Shown here piece by piece: positions 1-8,137 of a DNA stretch of 64,000 nt; position 1 is the stretch's first letter, and each line of letters starts with the position of its first letter. This stretch comes from Flavobacterium tistrianum (lineage in GTDB: Bacteria; Bacteroidota; Bacteroidia; Flavobacteriales; Flavobacteriaceae). Below the pieces are notes generated by a model, which was not told where the DNA came from, did not search any database, and saw only the letters and a program-made list of their open reading frames with translations. The stretch covers positions 62,001 through 126,000 of the forward strand of contig NZ_QJRH01000061.1 of assembly GCF_003254545.1 (NCBI RefSeq). The letters are read 5' to 3'. The position numbers were made by a program, and so were the translations under genes.

Positions 1-201
1 AACTGCCAATTTTGTACCGCCATTTTTTCCTTCTTTACTTTCTACTATATGATGCGCTTTTAGGTTGGCAATTTCTTTTCGAACCAAAACAGGATTTAGA
101 TTAATACTTCCCGCAATATATTCCGATGACAGATAATCATTTGGGAATTTATGGAGCAAAGTAAGAATGTGAATCGTTATGGCAAATTTACCTGAAATCA
201 T
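1..201 (-). CDS. Rrf2 family transcriptional regulator (partial, C-terminus beyond window)
   Basis: The first 67 residues of a protein running off the left edge. It begins MISGKFAITIHILTLL and continues through a winged helix-turn-helix with the recognition segment NPVLVRKEIANLKAH and the wing KEGKNGGTKLAV. This is the pattern of the Rrf2 family, closest in feel to the YwnA type. The usual Rrf2 iron-sulfur cysteines lie further on and cannot be judged here. Start ATG is at 199-201. The likely role is a DNA-binding repressor; targets are unknown. It is followed upstream by about 145 AT-rich bases and then the end of the DoxX gene on the same strand. Confidence 0.8.
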   Translation of the reverse strand, partial: MISGKFAITIHILTLLHKFPNDYLSSEYIAGSINLNPVLVRKEIANLKAHHIVESKEGKNGGTKLAV

Positions 202-346
202 ACTGTAATAAAATATGTTACAAATTTACATCTTTTTGTAACTCAAAAAACAATTTTAACTTAAAATTAATTAAAGTAATTCGAAATATAAAATAAAAGA
301 AAATTGCACATCATTAATTATCAATGATGTGCAGTTTATTTATTGA

Positions 347-811
347 CTATTTTGATTTTTGATTGATTCCTAGTGAAGAAAAATATACCCATGCTATAAA
401 AAGAAGTTGCATAGGTATCCTAATCCATAAATACGATACGCCTTTGCCGGTATAGTCGGCACTCTGTAAATTGATATTATGGCTTGCGGCATAAATGTTA
501 GCTGGAAGCAATAAGATAAAAAATAAAATCAGCAGTTTTCCTGTAAGGACTTTGGTATTTGGCAATAGGAGTCCAATTGCAGCAATTAATTCTATGATTC
601 CTGTTACCAAGACAATAGCATTTGCCCAAGGCAAAAAAGAGATCATCATTGCCATTCCTTTAGCAAAAACAAAATGTCCAATAGCAGTAAATACTAGCAT
701 AACTGCCATAGCGACTCTGCCAGCAAATGCTAATTCAAGCCGTTTAGCTGTGAGCCAGATAATAAACAGTGTTGCGATAAAAACTCCAAAAAGTATAATT
801 AAGGTTTCCAT
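347..811 (-). CDS. DoxX family membrane protein
   Basis: A 154-residue protein with four hydrophobic segments (METLIILFGVFIATLFIIW, then AVMLVFTAIGHFVF, AIVLVTGIIELIAAIGLLL, and a final RIPMQLLFIAWVYF). The GHF and GIIELIAAIGLL segments are typical of the DoxX/DoxX-like family of small inner-membrane proteins of poorly known, possibly redox-linked role. I start it at the ATG at 809-811. An in-frame TTG at 836-838 would add nine residues but it overlaps a -7-like box (CAACTTTG) so is unlikely to be translated. It lies 66 bases downstream of the Crp-type regulator on the same strand, so the two may be cotranscribed or the regulator may control it. Confidence 0.8.
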   Translation of the reverse strand: METLIILFGVFIATLFIIWLTAKRLELAFAGRVAMAVMLVFTAIGHFVFAKGMAMMISFLPWANAIVLVTGIIELIAAIGLLLPNTKVLTGKLLILFFILLLPANIYAASHNINLQSADYTGKGVSYLWIRIPMQLLFIAWVYFSSLGINQKSK

Positions 812-835
812 ATTTCCATATCTTTTTTTATTGTA

Positions 836-866
836 CAAAGTTGCACAGGAAAGAAACCTTAAACAA
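836..866 (-). promoter_or_regulatory. possible promoter of the DoxX gene
   Basis: Read on the minus strand, TTG (864-866) is followed after 20 bases by CAACTTTG (836-843), one mismatch from the flavobacterial TAnnTTTG -7 box. The start ATG follows about 25 bases later. This is a weak match and is given because it decides against the TTG start at 838. Confidence 0.35.
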
Positions 867-876
867 TGAACTTGGG

Positions 877-1443
877 TTAATAAATACGTTTTCTGATTCG
901 GCTTAAAGCTTGCGGAGTAATACCAATATAAGAGGCAAGATATTTTTGCGGAATTTTTTGTATTAAGTGAGGCTGTTCGGTGAATAAATTAAGATAACGC
1001 TGCTCAGCAGAATCGTTTAGCAAAGACAGTTCTCTTTTTGATTTTTTAATAAATAATCCTTCGCTTGCCAATCGGCCAATGGTATTGCCAATTTTAGTTT
1101 TGGCATAGATGTCTTGAAGATCATTATAAGAAATGCGCCAAAGTACTGTGTCGGCAAGAGTTTCGATGGTATAGTTTACAGGTAATCTTGTAATAAAAGA
1201 ATCATATCCACTTGTAAATTCGCCATCAAATACAAAAGTAAAAGTTAGGTCTTTATTTTCGGAAGGAACATAATATCTAAGAATTCCTTTTTCTATAAAA
1301 GAAAGATAATTTTCTATGTGGCCGGTTTGAAGTATTGCTGTTTTCTTTGAAAATTCCTGACGAATAAGTTTTGAGGAAAAGATGTTCCAGTCTTCATCAG
1401 AAAGTTTGGTCATTAGTTCAAGATTATCCCTTATTTGTTGCAT
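877..1443 (-). CDS. Crp/Fnr family transcriptional regulator
   Basis: A 188-residue protein from the ATG at 1441-1443 (MQQIRDNLELMTKL). Residues about 20-110 look like a cyclic-nucleotide-binding beta roll (ILQTGHIENYLSFIEKGILR), and the end has a helix-turn-helix (IPQKYLASYIGITPQALSRI). This is the common Bacteroidetes Crp/Fnr-like regulator type, which usually lacks the residues for cAMP and has an unknown ligand. A 14-residue extension upstream (TTG start region) is hydrophobic and probably not translated. It sits upstream of the DoxX gene on the same strand and diverges from the AEC transporter gene, with about 107 bases between. Confidence 0.85.
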   Translation of the reverse strand: MQQIRDNLELMTKLSDEDWNIFSSKLIRQEFSKKTAILQTGHIENYLSFIEKGILRYYVPSENKDLTFTFVFDGEFTSGYDSFITRLPVNYTIETLADTVLWRISYNDLQDIYAKTKIGNTIGRLASEGLFIKKSKRELSLLNDSAEQRYLNLFTEQPHLIQKIPQKYLASYIGITPQALSRIRKRIY

Positions 1444-1527
1444 AGATTTTTTAGAATTACATATTAAAAGTAACAAAAAACTCAAAGAGAGGCGATAATT
1501 TGTTCAGCGCATCAATATATAATTTCC

Positions 1528-1535
1528 TATTTTTG
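1528..1535 (+). promoter_or_regulatory. -7 box upstream of the AEC transporter gene
   Basis: TATTTTTG matches the Bacteroidetes -7 consensus TAnnTTTG exactly and ends 15 bases before the ATG at 1551. A TTG lies about 25 bases further upstream (1500-1502), a little far for a -33 box. Confidence 0.45.
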
Positions 1536-1550
1536 TCTTGAAGCCATGAT

Positions 1551-2462
1551 ATGAACAACTTTATATTAATATTTCTCTTTCTTTCGCTGGGTTTAGCTCT
1601 ACAGCACGTAAAGCAGTTTCCTACTCATATCTATAAGACGTTCAATAAAATTGTTATTTATGTCTGTCTTCCTGCAATTACTTTATATCATATTCCGAAG
1701 ATAAAGTGGAGCAGCGAATTGCTATTTCCGATTGGAGCGGGGTGGATTACTTATATTCTGGCTTTTATTTTTTTTCATTTTTTAGGAAGAAGAAATGGCT
1801 GGTCTAATAAATTAATCGGATGTTTGATTTTAACGGCTGGCTTAAGTAATAGCTCTTTTCTTGGATATCCGATTATCGAAGCTTTATTTGGAAAGAAAGG
1901 TTTAGAAACGGCCGTGTTGGTTGATCAGCCAGGAACTTTTGTGGTGGTTTCGACACTTGGCGTTTTCACCGCGGCTTTTTATTCTAAAGGAAGTCCGAAT
2001 GCATTAGGGATTTTCAAAAAAATCATCACGTTTCCGCCATTTCTGATGTTTGTTTTGGCATGTATGATGAATATTTTCGATTATAATTTAAATGAAAACT
2101 TTCAATCTGTATTATTAAAAATCGGAAGTTTGGTAACGCCTTTAGCTTTGCTTTCTGTTGGTTTACAACTGACTTTTGATCGAAAAAGCCAACATTGGAA
2201 ATTTTTGCGCCTTGGACTTTTCTTTAAACTACTTTTAATTCCTTTTGTAATTTTTGTGCTCTATGTTTTCATTTTTAACCAGCATTCTGAAGTTATAAAA
2301 ATCACGATTATGGAAACTGCTATGGCGCCCATGATCACAGGAGCAATCTTAGCTTCAACTTATGGATTAAAACCAAAATTAAGCAGCATGATGATCGGTT
2401 TCGGAATTCCTATTTCCTTTGTAACTCTTGCGATTTGGTACTTTGTAGTAAGTTTTATTTAA
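1551..2462 (+). CDS. AEC (auxin efflux carrier) family transporter
   Basis: A 303-residue integral membrane protein with about ten hydrophobic segments. The centre holds the discontinuous-helix region GLSNSSFLGYPIIEALFG (about 96-113), and the second half has TPLALLSVGLQL and APMITGAILASTYGLKP, all typical of the AEC/BASS fold of secondary exporters. Substrates in this family range from auxin to malate and are not predictable from sequence. Length is normal for the family. It diverges from the Crp-type regulator, which is a natural candidate to control it. Confidence 0.85.
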   Translation: MNNFILIFLFLSLGLALQHVKQFPTHIYKTFNKIVIYVCLPAITLYHIPKIKWSSELLFPIGAGWITYILAFIFFHFLGRRNGWSNKLIGCLILTAGLSNSSFLGYPIIEALFGKKGLETAVLVDQPGTFVVVSTLGVFTAAFYSKGSPNALGIFKKIITFPPFLMFVLACMMNIFDYNLNENFQSVLLKIGSLVTPLALLSVGLQLTFDRKSQHWKFLRLGLFFKLLLIPFVIFVLYVFIFNQHSEVIKITIMETAMAPMITGAILASTYGLKPKLSSMMIGFGIPISFVTLAIWYFVVSFI

Positions 2463-2483
2463 TCTATTACTTATTTTTTTAAT

Positions 2484-2592
2484 CTCGCAAAGACGCCAAG
2501 TCGCTAAGTCTTTTCTTTTTAAGTTTTTCTTTTTTTTAATTTTTTATAAAACTTTGCGTCTTTGCGTCTTTGCGTCTTTGCGTCTTTGCGAG
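2484..2592. repeat. inverted repeat with an 8-bp tandem in one arm
   Basis: A 13-base arm CTCGCAAAGACGC (2484-2496) is matched exactly by GCGTCTTTGCGAG (2580-2592). The right side carries four uninterrupted copies of GCGTCTTT (2556-2587). This fills much of the 320-base gap between the AEC transporter and the peroxiredoxin; the rest is AT-rich and holds only the likely peroxiredoxin promoter. The arm sequence is of a kind dispersed between genes in flavobacteria. It may act as a 3'-end structure for the transporter gene. Confidence 0.7.
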
Positions 2593-2783
2593 CAATTTTT
2601 ACTATGAAAAAGAGGCTTATAAAATAATTCAGGTAACATTACAAAATCTATGTTTCTATGTGCTAAAATCAGATTAAAACACTAACTAGATAGAGAATGT
2701 AGAATTTTAACTTTTTTTTACCTTTTGAATGTTTTCTAAATGCATTTTTTAGTTAATTTTAGATGAACTAAAAAAATGAAATT

Positions 2784-3422
2784 ATGTCAACATTACGATT
2801 AGGCGATATAGCTCCAGACTTTCACGCAGAAACCACGCAAGGACCAATTAATTTTCACGAATGGTTAGGTGATTCGTGGGGTGTTTTATTTTCGCATCCA
2901 GCAGATTTTACACCAGTTTGTACAACTGAATTGGGAACTGTGGCGAACTATGTGCCAGAATTTAAAAAAAGAAATACTAAAGTTATTGCTCTGAGTGTAG
3001 ATGGTTTAGACTCGCACAAAGAGTGGATTAAAGATATCAACGAAACTCAAAATACAGAAGTAAATTTCCCAATCATTGCAGATGAGGATAAAAAAGTAGC
3101 AAATTTATATGATATGCTTCATCCAAATGCAAGTGATAAATTTACAGTTCGTTCTGTTTTTGTTATCGGGCCAGATAAAAAAATCAAATTAACGCTGACT
3201 TATCCAGCTTCAACAGGAAGAAATTTTGATGAATTGCTTCGTGTAATTGATAGTTTACAATTGACAGCAAACTATAGCGTTGCTACGCCAGCAAACTGGA
3301 AAGATGGAGAAGATGTTGTAATTGCACCAGCAATTCCAGACAGCGACATTCCAGCAAAATTCCCAAAAGGACATACACCAATAAAACCTTATTTGAGATT
3401 GACACCGCAACCGAATAAGTAA
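2784..3422 (+). CDS. 1-Cys peroxiredoxin (Prx6 type)
   Basis: A 212-residue thiol peroxidase. The active site HPADFTPVCTTEL places the peroxidatic cysteine at residue 46, with T43 and the later conserved Arg (RSVFVIGPDKK). There is no other cysteine in the protein, so no resolving Cys, and the long C-terminal arm (about 160-212, PANWKDGEDVVI) is that of the Prx6 subgroup. It should reduce peroxides in the cytosol with an external thiol as reductant; bacillithiol is plausible because bshC is in this window, but that is inference. It converges with the antiporter gene across a perfect hairpin. Confidence 0.93.
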   Translation: MSTLRLGDIAPDFHAETTQGPINFHEWLGDSWGVLFSHPADFTPVCTTELGTVANYVPEFKKRNTKVIALSVDGLDSHKEWIKDINETQNTEVNFPIIADEDKKVANLYDMLHPNASDKFTVRSVFVIGPDKKIKLTLTYPASTGRNFDELLRVIDSLQLTANYSVATPANWKDGEDVVIAPAIPDSDIPAKFPKGHTPIKPYLRLTPQPNK

Positions 3423-3428
3423 CTTTAA

Positions 3429-3558
3429 GTGACAAAGGTTCAAAGAGTCAGAGGGACAAAGTTTAAAGGTTGGGATTTTTCCATTTGGAAAAATCCCAAC
3501 CTTTTTATTTTCTACGAGATCTTTGAACCTCTGTCTCTTTGAATCTTTGCACCTTCAA
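3429..3558. repeat. outer imperfect inverted repeat overlapping the antiporter 3' end
   Basis: Left arm around 3429-3460 (GTGACAAAGGTTCAAAGAGT...) is repeated inverted at about 3522-3558, so that both arms read CAAAG.TTCAAAGAG on opposite strands. The arms bracket the perfect terminator hairpin at 3465-3504. The right arm runs into the coding end of the antiporter gene and supplies its last dozen codons. Confidence 0.7.
3465..3504. terminator. bidirectional terminator, peroxiredoxin/antiporter
   Basis: A perfect 18-bp stem (3465-3482 with 3487-3504) closed by a 4-base loop ATTT. A T-rich tract follows on the plus strand. It lies between two convergent genes, ending the peroxiredoxin on the plus strand and the antiporter on the minus strand. 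Confidence 0.9.
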
Positions 3559-5788
3559 AAGCCATCAAAGCATTCATTTTTTTCTTATCTCCTACAACCC
3601 ACAGAATATCATTTTTCTCTAAGATCAAACTAGATTCTGGATTTAGGATACGGTTTCCGTTTCGTTCAATTCCTACGACCATTCCGTCTGTTTTGGCTCT
3701 GAATTGTCCGATGCTTTTTTGAATAAACTCATCTTGAGAAACTTCAAGCTGTCGTAAAACAATATCGGTTTCTTCTACTTTTGTAGGAGGTTCGGTTTCG
3801 TTTTGAGTTAAGAATTTGGTGAATTCTGCAATTTGTGCGTCAGTTCCAATTACACAAATTTCATCGCCTGGAAATAATCGTTCTGTTTTAGTAGGAATCG
3901 GAATGGTGACTTCTCCTCGTTTTATGTAAGCAATATTAATTCCTAATTGCTCGCGGATCTTCAATTCCTGTAAAGTTTGGCCCACTAAATTAGATTCTTT
4001 TTTAATTTCGAAGAAAGACATGTGTCCATCCCAAGGCATCAAATTGGCATATCTTCTGTCGATCTTTTTGTTTTCACGATCGTTGAGGTTTTTCAAAAAG
4101 TGATTTTCAATTTTATGGTATTGCTCATTTAGTTTTTTAGGAAAAATTTGATAAGCTCCGATTGCAATAATCAGTGCTACGAAAGCCACTAAAGGAGAGA
4201 AGAAAATATTCAATAAAAACCCAACAAAGAATAAGCCAAGACTCATTCTTATCAAGATAAGCATTAAAAGTGCACCACGGTATTTGCGTTCTTCCCACAG
4301 TGCTTCAACTTCATCTACTTTTACGCGACGAAGCGAAAGTGCCCATAAAAAAGGTGCAATTACAACCAGAGTCAATAAAGCTGCCAGCGTATTTCCGAAT
4401 CTTGTGTCGGCAACCAAAGGCGCTACAAATTTTGAAGACAATAATATAATGGCAGTAATAATGATTGTATGCAGAATAATTTGCGTAATCGAAGAGCGAA
4501 GTACAATCTGCCAAGTACTGACAGATTTAATTGCTTGGGCATTCACACTATAACGGTTAATATTTTTGACCCATCTTTTCGGCATTTTTGCTTCTAAAAA
4601 GAAAGCAAAGCGCTCTGAATATTTAATTAAGAAAGGAGTAGTAAATGTGGTAATTGCAGATACAGCAACGATAATTGGATACAAGAAATCGCTCGTAACT
4701 TTTAGTGACATTCCGAGAGTGGCAATAATAAACGAGAACTCTCCGATTTGTGCCAAACTCATTCCGGTTTGAACCGATTGTTTTAATGGTTGACCAGAAA
4801 TCAAAGCTCCGATCGAAGAACTAAAAGCTTTTCCGAATATGGTCAATAAAGTAATTATAGCCACTGGAAGTGCATAATTTATCAATGTTACAGGATTGAT
4901 TAACATCCCGACTGACACAAAGAAAACAGCACCGAAAAAATCTTTTACAGGCTGAATTAAATGTTCAATTTTTTCTGCCATCGTAGTTTCAGCGATAATA
5001 GATCCCATGATAAAAGCACCCAAAGCTGGAGAGAAGCCTACATTTGAAGCAAAAATTACCATCATTAAACATAATGCCAATGAAATAATCAGCAGCATTT
5101 CGTCGGTTAAGAGATGTTTTGCTTTTTTGAAAATAGTTGGAATGATAAAAATTCCGCCTAAAAACCAGATAATTAAAAAGAAGATTAGTTTTAAGACAGA
5201 TTGCAGCAATGCAGTTCCCGAAACCTGATCGCTTACGGCAATAGTTGACAATAAAACCAACATTAAAATAGCAACAATATCTTCAACGATTAAAGCTCCG
5301 AAAACAATTCCAACGAACTTTTTTCCTTTTACACCCAATTCATCAAAAGCTCTGATGATAATTGTCGTGGACGAAATAGAAAGGGTGGCGCCCAAGAAAA
5401 TACTGTCCATTTTCGCCCAGCCCATCCATTGTCCAACTGCATAACCAATTATGGTCATAAACATAATCTGGGTTATGGCGGTGACAGACGAAGTTCCTCC
5501 AACCTTCATTAGTTTCTTAAAGCTGAATTCGAGTCCTAAACTAAAAAGTAAAAATATAACACCAATTTCTGCCCAAACTTCAACACTTTTCATGTCGGTT
5601 ATAGATGGGAAAAAATCAAAATGGTTTCCAGCCAAAAATCCTGCAATCAGGTAGCCCAAAACCAAAGGCTGTTTCATTTTTCTAAATAATAGAACGGCAA
5701 TTCCGGCAGTCATTAGAATTAATCCTAAATCACTAATTAAAGGTTGTAAGTGGTGTGTAGTTTCTGCAGCGGCATTTAATGCAATCAT
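3512..5788 (-). CDS. cation:proton antiporter, CPA2/KefB type, with two RCK-C (TrkA-C) domains
   Basis: A 758-residue membrane protein. Residues about 17-400 form the Na/H exchanger domain (GYLIAGFLAG, FLLFSLGLEFSFKKL, GVIFG-like and GFSPALGAFIMGSIIAET segments). A second cluster of about four membrane helices follows at about 425-560, then two TrkA-C-like ligand domains at about 600-675 (ESNLVGQTLQELKIREQLG) and 690-755. There is no Rossmann TrkA-N domain. It probably exchanges K+ or Na+ for protons at the inner membrane, gated by a small ligand. The last residues (IQRDRGSKIS) are encoded by an intergenic repeat arm. Confidence 0.9.
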   Translation of the reverse strand: MIALNAAAETTHHLQPLISDLGLILMTAGIAVLLFRKMKQPLVLGYLIAGFLAGNHFDFFPSITDMKSVEVWAEIGVIFLLFSLGLEFSFKKLMKVGGTSSVTAITQIMFMTIIGYAVGQWMGWAKMDSIFLGATLSISSTTIIIRAFDELGVKGKKFVGIVFGALIVEDIVAILMLVLLSTIAVSDQVSGTALLQSVLKLIFFLIIWFLGGIFIIPTIFKKAKHLLTDEMLLIISLALCLMMVIFASNVGFSPALGAFIMGSIIAETTMAEKIEHLIQPVKDFFGAVFFVSVGMLINPVTLINYALPVAIITLLTIFGKAFSSSIGALISGQPLKQSVQTGMSLAQIGEFSFIIATLGMSLKVTSDFLYPIIVAVSAITTFTTPFLIKYSERFAFFLEAKMPKRWVKNINRYSVNAQAIKSVSTWQIVLRSSITQIILHTIIITAIILLSSKFVAPLVADTRFGNTLAALLTLVVIAPFLWALSLRRVKVDEVEALWEERKYRGALLMLILIRMSLGLFFVGFLLNIFFSPLVAFVALIIAIGAYQIFPKKLNEQYHKIENHFLKNLNDRENKKIDRRYANLMPWDGHMSFFEIKKESNLVGQTLQELKIREQLGINIAYIKRGEVTIPIPTKTERLFPGDEICVIGTDAQIAEFTKFLTQNETEPPTKVEETDIVLRQLEVSQDEFIQKSIGQFRAKTDGMVVGIERNGNRILNPESSLILEKNDILWVVGDKKKMNALMAFEGAKIQRDRGSKIS

Positions 5789-5810
5789 ATAAATACGTGG
5801 TATTTTTTTT

Positions 5811-5957
5811 CAGGAGCTTCATCCAGCTTTCCATTTCAAGCTTTTACTCAAAACGCATATTTTTTAAGCAGTTCCAGGAGCTTCCGTTGGTCGCTCTGTA
5901 CCTGCAAAAAAATAATGCTTTTTTCGCAAAAGGCTTTCCATTTCAATCTGGGCTAGA
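5811..5957 (-). repeat. degenerate copy of a flavobacterial hairpin element
   Basis: The stretch 5874-5957 (AGGAGCTTCC...CTGTACCTGC...GCAAAAGG...ATCTGGGCTAG) can be aligned with the reverse complement of the element at 41568-41655, sharing AGGAGCT, CTGTA, CAAAAGG and the CTAG end. A shorter relative (CAGGAGCTTC, then CTTTCCATTTCAA) lies at 5811-5845. Together they fill the 240-base gap between the antiporter start and the purB terminator. The copy is eroded, and its function is unknown. Confidence 0.5.
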
Positions 5958-5972
5958 AACACTATGTTAAAT

Positions 5973-6006
5973 AAAAAAAGCTATCTCGATAAAGATAGCT
6001 TTTTTT
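5973..6006 (-). terminator. purB terminator
   Basis: Stem of about 14 bp: AAAAAAAGCTATCT (5973-5986) with AGATAGCTTTTTTT (5993-6006), loop CGATAA. On the minus strand it follows the purB stop codon by 22 bases and ends in a T run. Confidence 0.9.
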
Positions 6007-6028
6007 GGTAAAATATTTAGTGTTTTTC

Positions 6029-7375
6029 TTAGATTCCTGTGTAATTACTAGGAGTTATAGCCAATAATTCTGCTCTAACAGCATCTGAAACTTCTAAAGT
6101 TGCAATGAAATTATGAATCGCATTTTTGTCAATTGCTTCATTAGTTCTTGTTAAACCTTTTAAAGCTTCGTACGGATTTGGATAAGCTTCGCGACGTAAA
6201 ATAGTCTGAATCGCTTCAGCGACTACGGCCCAGTTTTTTTCTAAATCTTCAGCAAATTTGCTTTCGTTTAAAAGTAATTTGTTTAAACCTTTCAAAGTTG
6301 CCTCAAAAGCAATAACTGTATGTCCGAACGGAACGCCAACATTACGCAAAACGGTACTGTCAGTTAAATCACGCTGTAATCTTGAAATAGGTAATTTTGC
6401 TGCTAAATGTTCAAAAATAGCATTTGCAATTCCTAAGTTTCCTTCAGAGTTTTCAAAATCAATTGGATTTACTTTGTGTGGCATTGCAGAAGAACCAATT
6501 TCTCCAGCTTTGATTTTTTGTTTGAAATAATCCATAGAAACATACGTCCAGATATCGCGATCTAAATCGATGATAATAGTGTTGATTCTTTTTAAAGCAT
6601 CAAAGAAAGCTGCAAAATGATCGTAATGCTCAATTTGAGTAGTTGGGAAAGAATGTTTTAAACCAAGATCAGTTTCAACAAATTTGTTTCCGAATTGTTT
6701 CCAGTCAATTTGCGGATATGCTACGTGATGTGCATTGAAATTTCCTGTTGCTCCACCAAATTTAGCTGCAAACGGAATGTTGAACAACAAACGCATTTGC
6801 TCTTCTAAACGCTCTACGAAAACCAAAATTTCTTTTCCTAAAAGAGTAGGAGAAGCAGGCTGTCCGTGAGTTCGTGCTAGCATCGGAATGTCTTTCCATT
6901 CAACGCTTAATTCTTTTAATTTTGCAATTACAGCAATTAAAGTTGGCATGTAAACTTGCTCAAACGCTTCTTTTGTAGAAAGCGGAATTGCAGTGTTATT
7001 AATATCTTGAGACGTTAATCCGAAGTGAATGAACTCTTTATATTGAGATAAACCTAATTTCTCAAAAGCATCCTTAATAAAATATTCAACCGCTTTTACG
7101 TCGTGATTGGTTACTTTCTCAGTTTCTTTAATCCAAAGTGCATCTTCAGTTGAGAAGTTTTTGTAGATGTTTCTCAAGCTTTCAAATAAACTAGAATCAA
7201 TACCTTGCAATTGTGGTAATGGAATTTGGCATAAAGCAATGAAGTATTCCACTTCAACCAAAACGCGGTATTTTATTAAAGCTTCTTCAGAGAAGAAAGG
7301 TGCTAAATTTTGAGTTTTATTTCTATATCTTCCATCAATTGGCGATATAGCATTCAATTCGTTTAGAGTAGTCAT
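6029..7375 (-). CDS. purB: adenylosuccinate lyase
   Basis: A 448-residue enzyme of the aspartase/fumarase fold that releases fumarate from SAICAR and from adenylosuccinate in purine synthesis. The family signature GSSAMPHKVNP is at 294-304 with the mobile catalytic serine, and the catalytic histidine region RTHGQPA is at 168-174. The N-terminal LNAISPIDGRYRNKT is the bacterial PurB form. Length is normal for the family. It has its own terminator on the downstream side and starts at an ATG at 7373-7375; the next upstream gene on this strand is the fatty acid hydroxylase-like gene, ending 70 bases away. Confidence 0.97.
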   Translation of the reverse strand: MTTLNELNAISPIDGRYRNKTQNLAPFFSEEALIKYRVLVEVEYFIALCQIPLPQLQGIDSSLFESLRNIYKNFSTEDALWIKETEKVTNHDVKAVEYFIKDAFEKLGLSQYKEFIHFGLTSQDINNTAIPLSTKEAFEQVYMPTLIAVIAKLKELSVEWKDIPMLARTHGQPASPTLLGKEILVFVERLEEQMRLLFNIPFAAKFGGATGNFNAHHVAYPQIDWKQFGNKFVETDLGLKHSFPTTQIEHYDHFAAFFDALKRINTIIIDLDRDIWTYVSMDYFKQKIKAGEIGSSAMPHKVNPIDFENSEGNLGIANAIFEHLAAKLPISRLQRDLTDSTVLRNVGVPFGHTVIAFEATLKGLNKLLLNESKFAEDLEKNWAVVAEAIQTILRREAYPNPYEALKGLTRTNEAIDKNAIHNFIATLEVSDAVRAELLAITPSNYTGI

Positions 7376-7444
7376 TGTGATGTTGTTTTTTCGAAAGGTG
7401 CAAATATAAGGTATTGTTAAAACTTCTGAAAGCTATATTGACGC

Positions 7445-8137
7445 TTAAATTATGGTTTTGAAAATTTTATCCCAAATTGTAAAGTAAAAACCATAATTGT
7501 GAGACTCATTTTTATGATGATCATTATGAAATTTAGTGGTAGAAATCCATTTTGTAAAGTAATTGCTGTACCAGAAAGATGGAAAAATGTCTTTTTTTAA
7601 ATGCCCAAATATTCCATAAGAAAGATTTAGAACCAAATAAATAATGATACTCAGATAATTAAACTTCAAAATTGTAATTAAAAATAGCCATATAAAACCA
7701 AAGCCTAGAGTTTCTATCGGATGAAGAACATACAAACTATACACGTTGGTTTCTACATGCGTGTGATGTAGTTTATGAATTGGGTAAAGCCATTTTAAGT
7801 GATGAACGAGAAAATGAAAAATAAACATGAAAAGATCCATCAACAAAATCAATAAAAGCGTATCAAAAACGATAAGTTTGAGAGATGCAGAAAAATCTAC
7901 TTTCATAATTCCGTAACGATACAATTCAAATCCGATTAAAGTGATGAAAGTGTTGCAAAGTAGGGTAGAAATTACCCATTTTTGATCTTTATGCTTTAAA
8001 AAAGTGTTTTCAGGTTCCAGTATTTTTCCAATCAAAACGGATAAACCAATCAACACCGAATTTTCTATTAAAAAGAAAACAAAGAGCCAGAATATATTAA
8101 ACGGAAATAATTGCTGTAACCAACTTTCAAAAATCAT
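7445..8137 (-). CDS. fatty acid hydroxylase / sterol desaturase family protein
   Basis: A 230-residue membrane protein with the eight-histidine di-iron pattern of this family: HFLVHH (108-113), HKLHH (121-125), and HNDHH (204-208) followed by H213. About four hydrophobic segments surround the motifs. Members hydroxylate or desaturate lipids, for example fatty acyl chains or carotenoids; the substrate here is not visible. Its ATG overlaps the stop of the upstream sirtuin gene by 4 bases (ATGA), so the two are translationally coupled. Confidence 0.88.
   Translation of the reverse strand: MIFESWLQQLFPFNIFWLFVFFLIENSVLIGLSVLIGKILEPENTFLKHKDQKWVISTLLCNTFITLIGFELYRYGIMKVDFSASLKLIVFDTLLLILLMDLFMFIFHFLVHHLKWLYPIHKLHHTHVETNVYSLYVLHPIETLGFGFIWLFLITILKFNYLSIIIYLVLNLSYGIFGHLKKDIFPSFWYSNYFTKWISTTKFHNDHHKNESHNYGFYFTIWDKIFKTII

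Noticed and set aside
495..869. Plus-strand open frame of 124 codons opposite the DoxX gene
   Set aside because: It is the shadow of a clear membrane protein gene on the other strand; its own translation has no family features.
5779..5970. Plus-strand open frame of 63 codons before the purB terminator
   Set aside because: It translates the degenerate hairpin element and has no start signal or protein-like composition.
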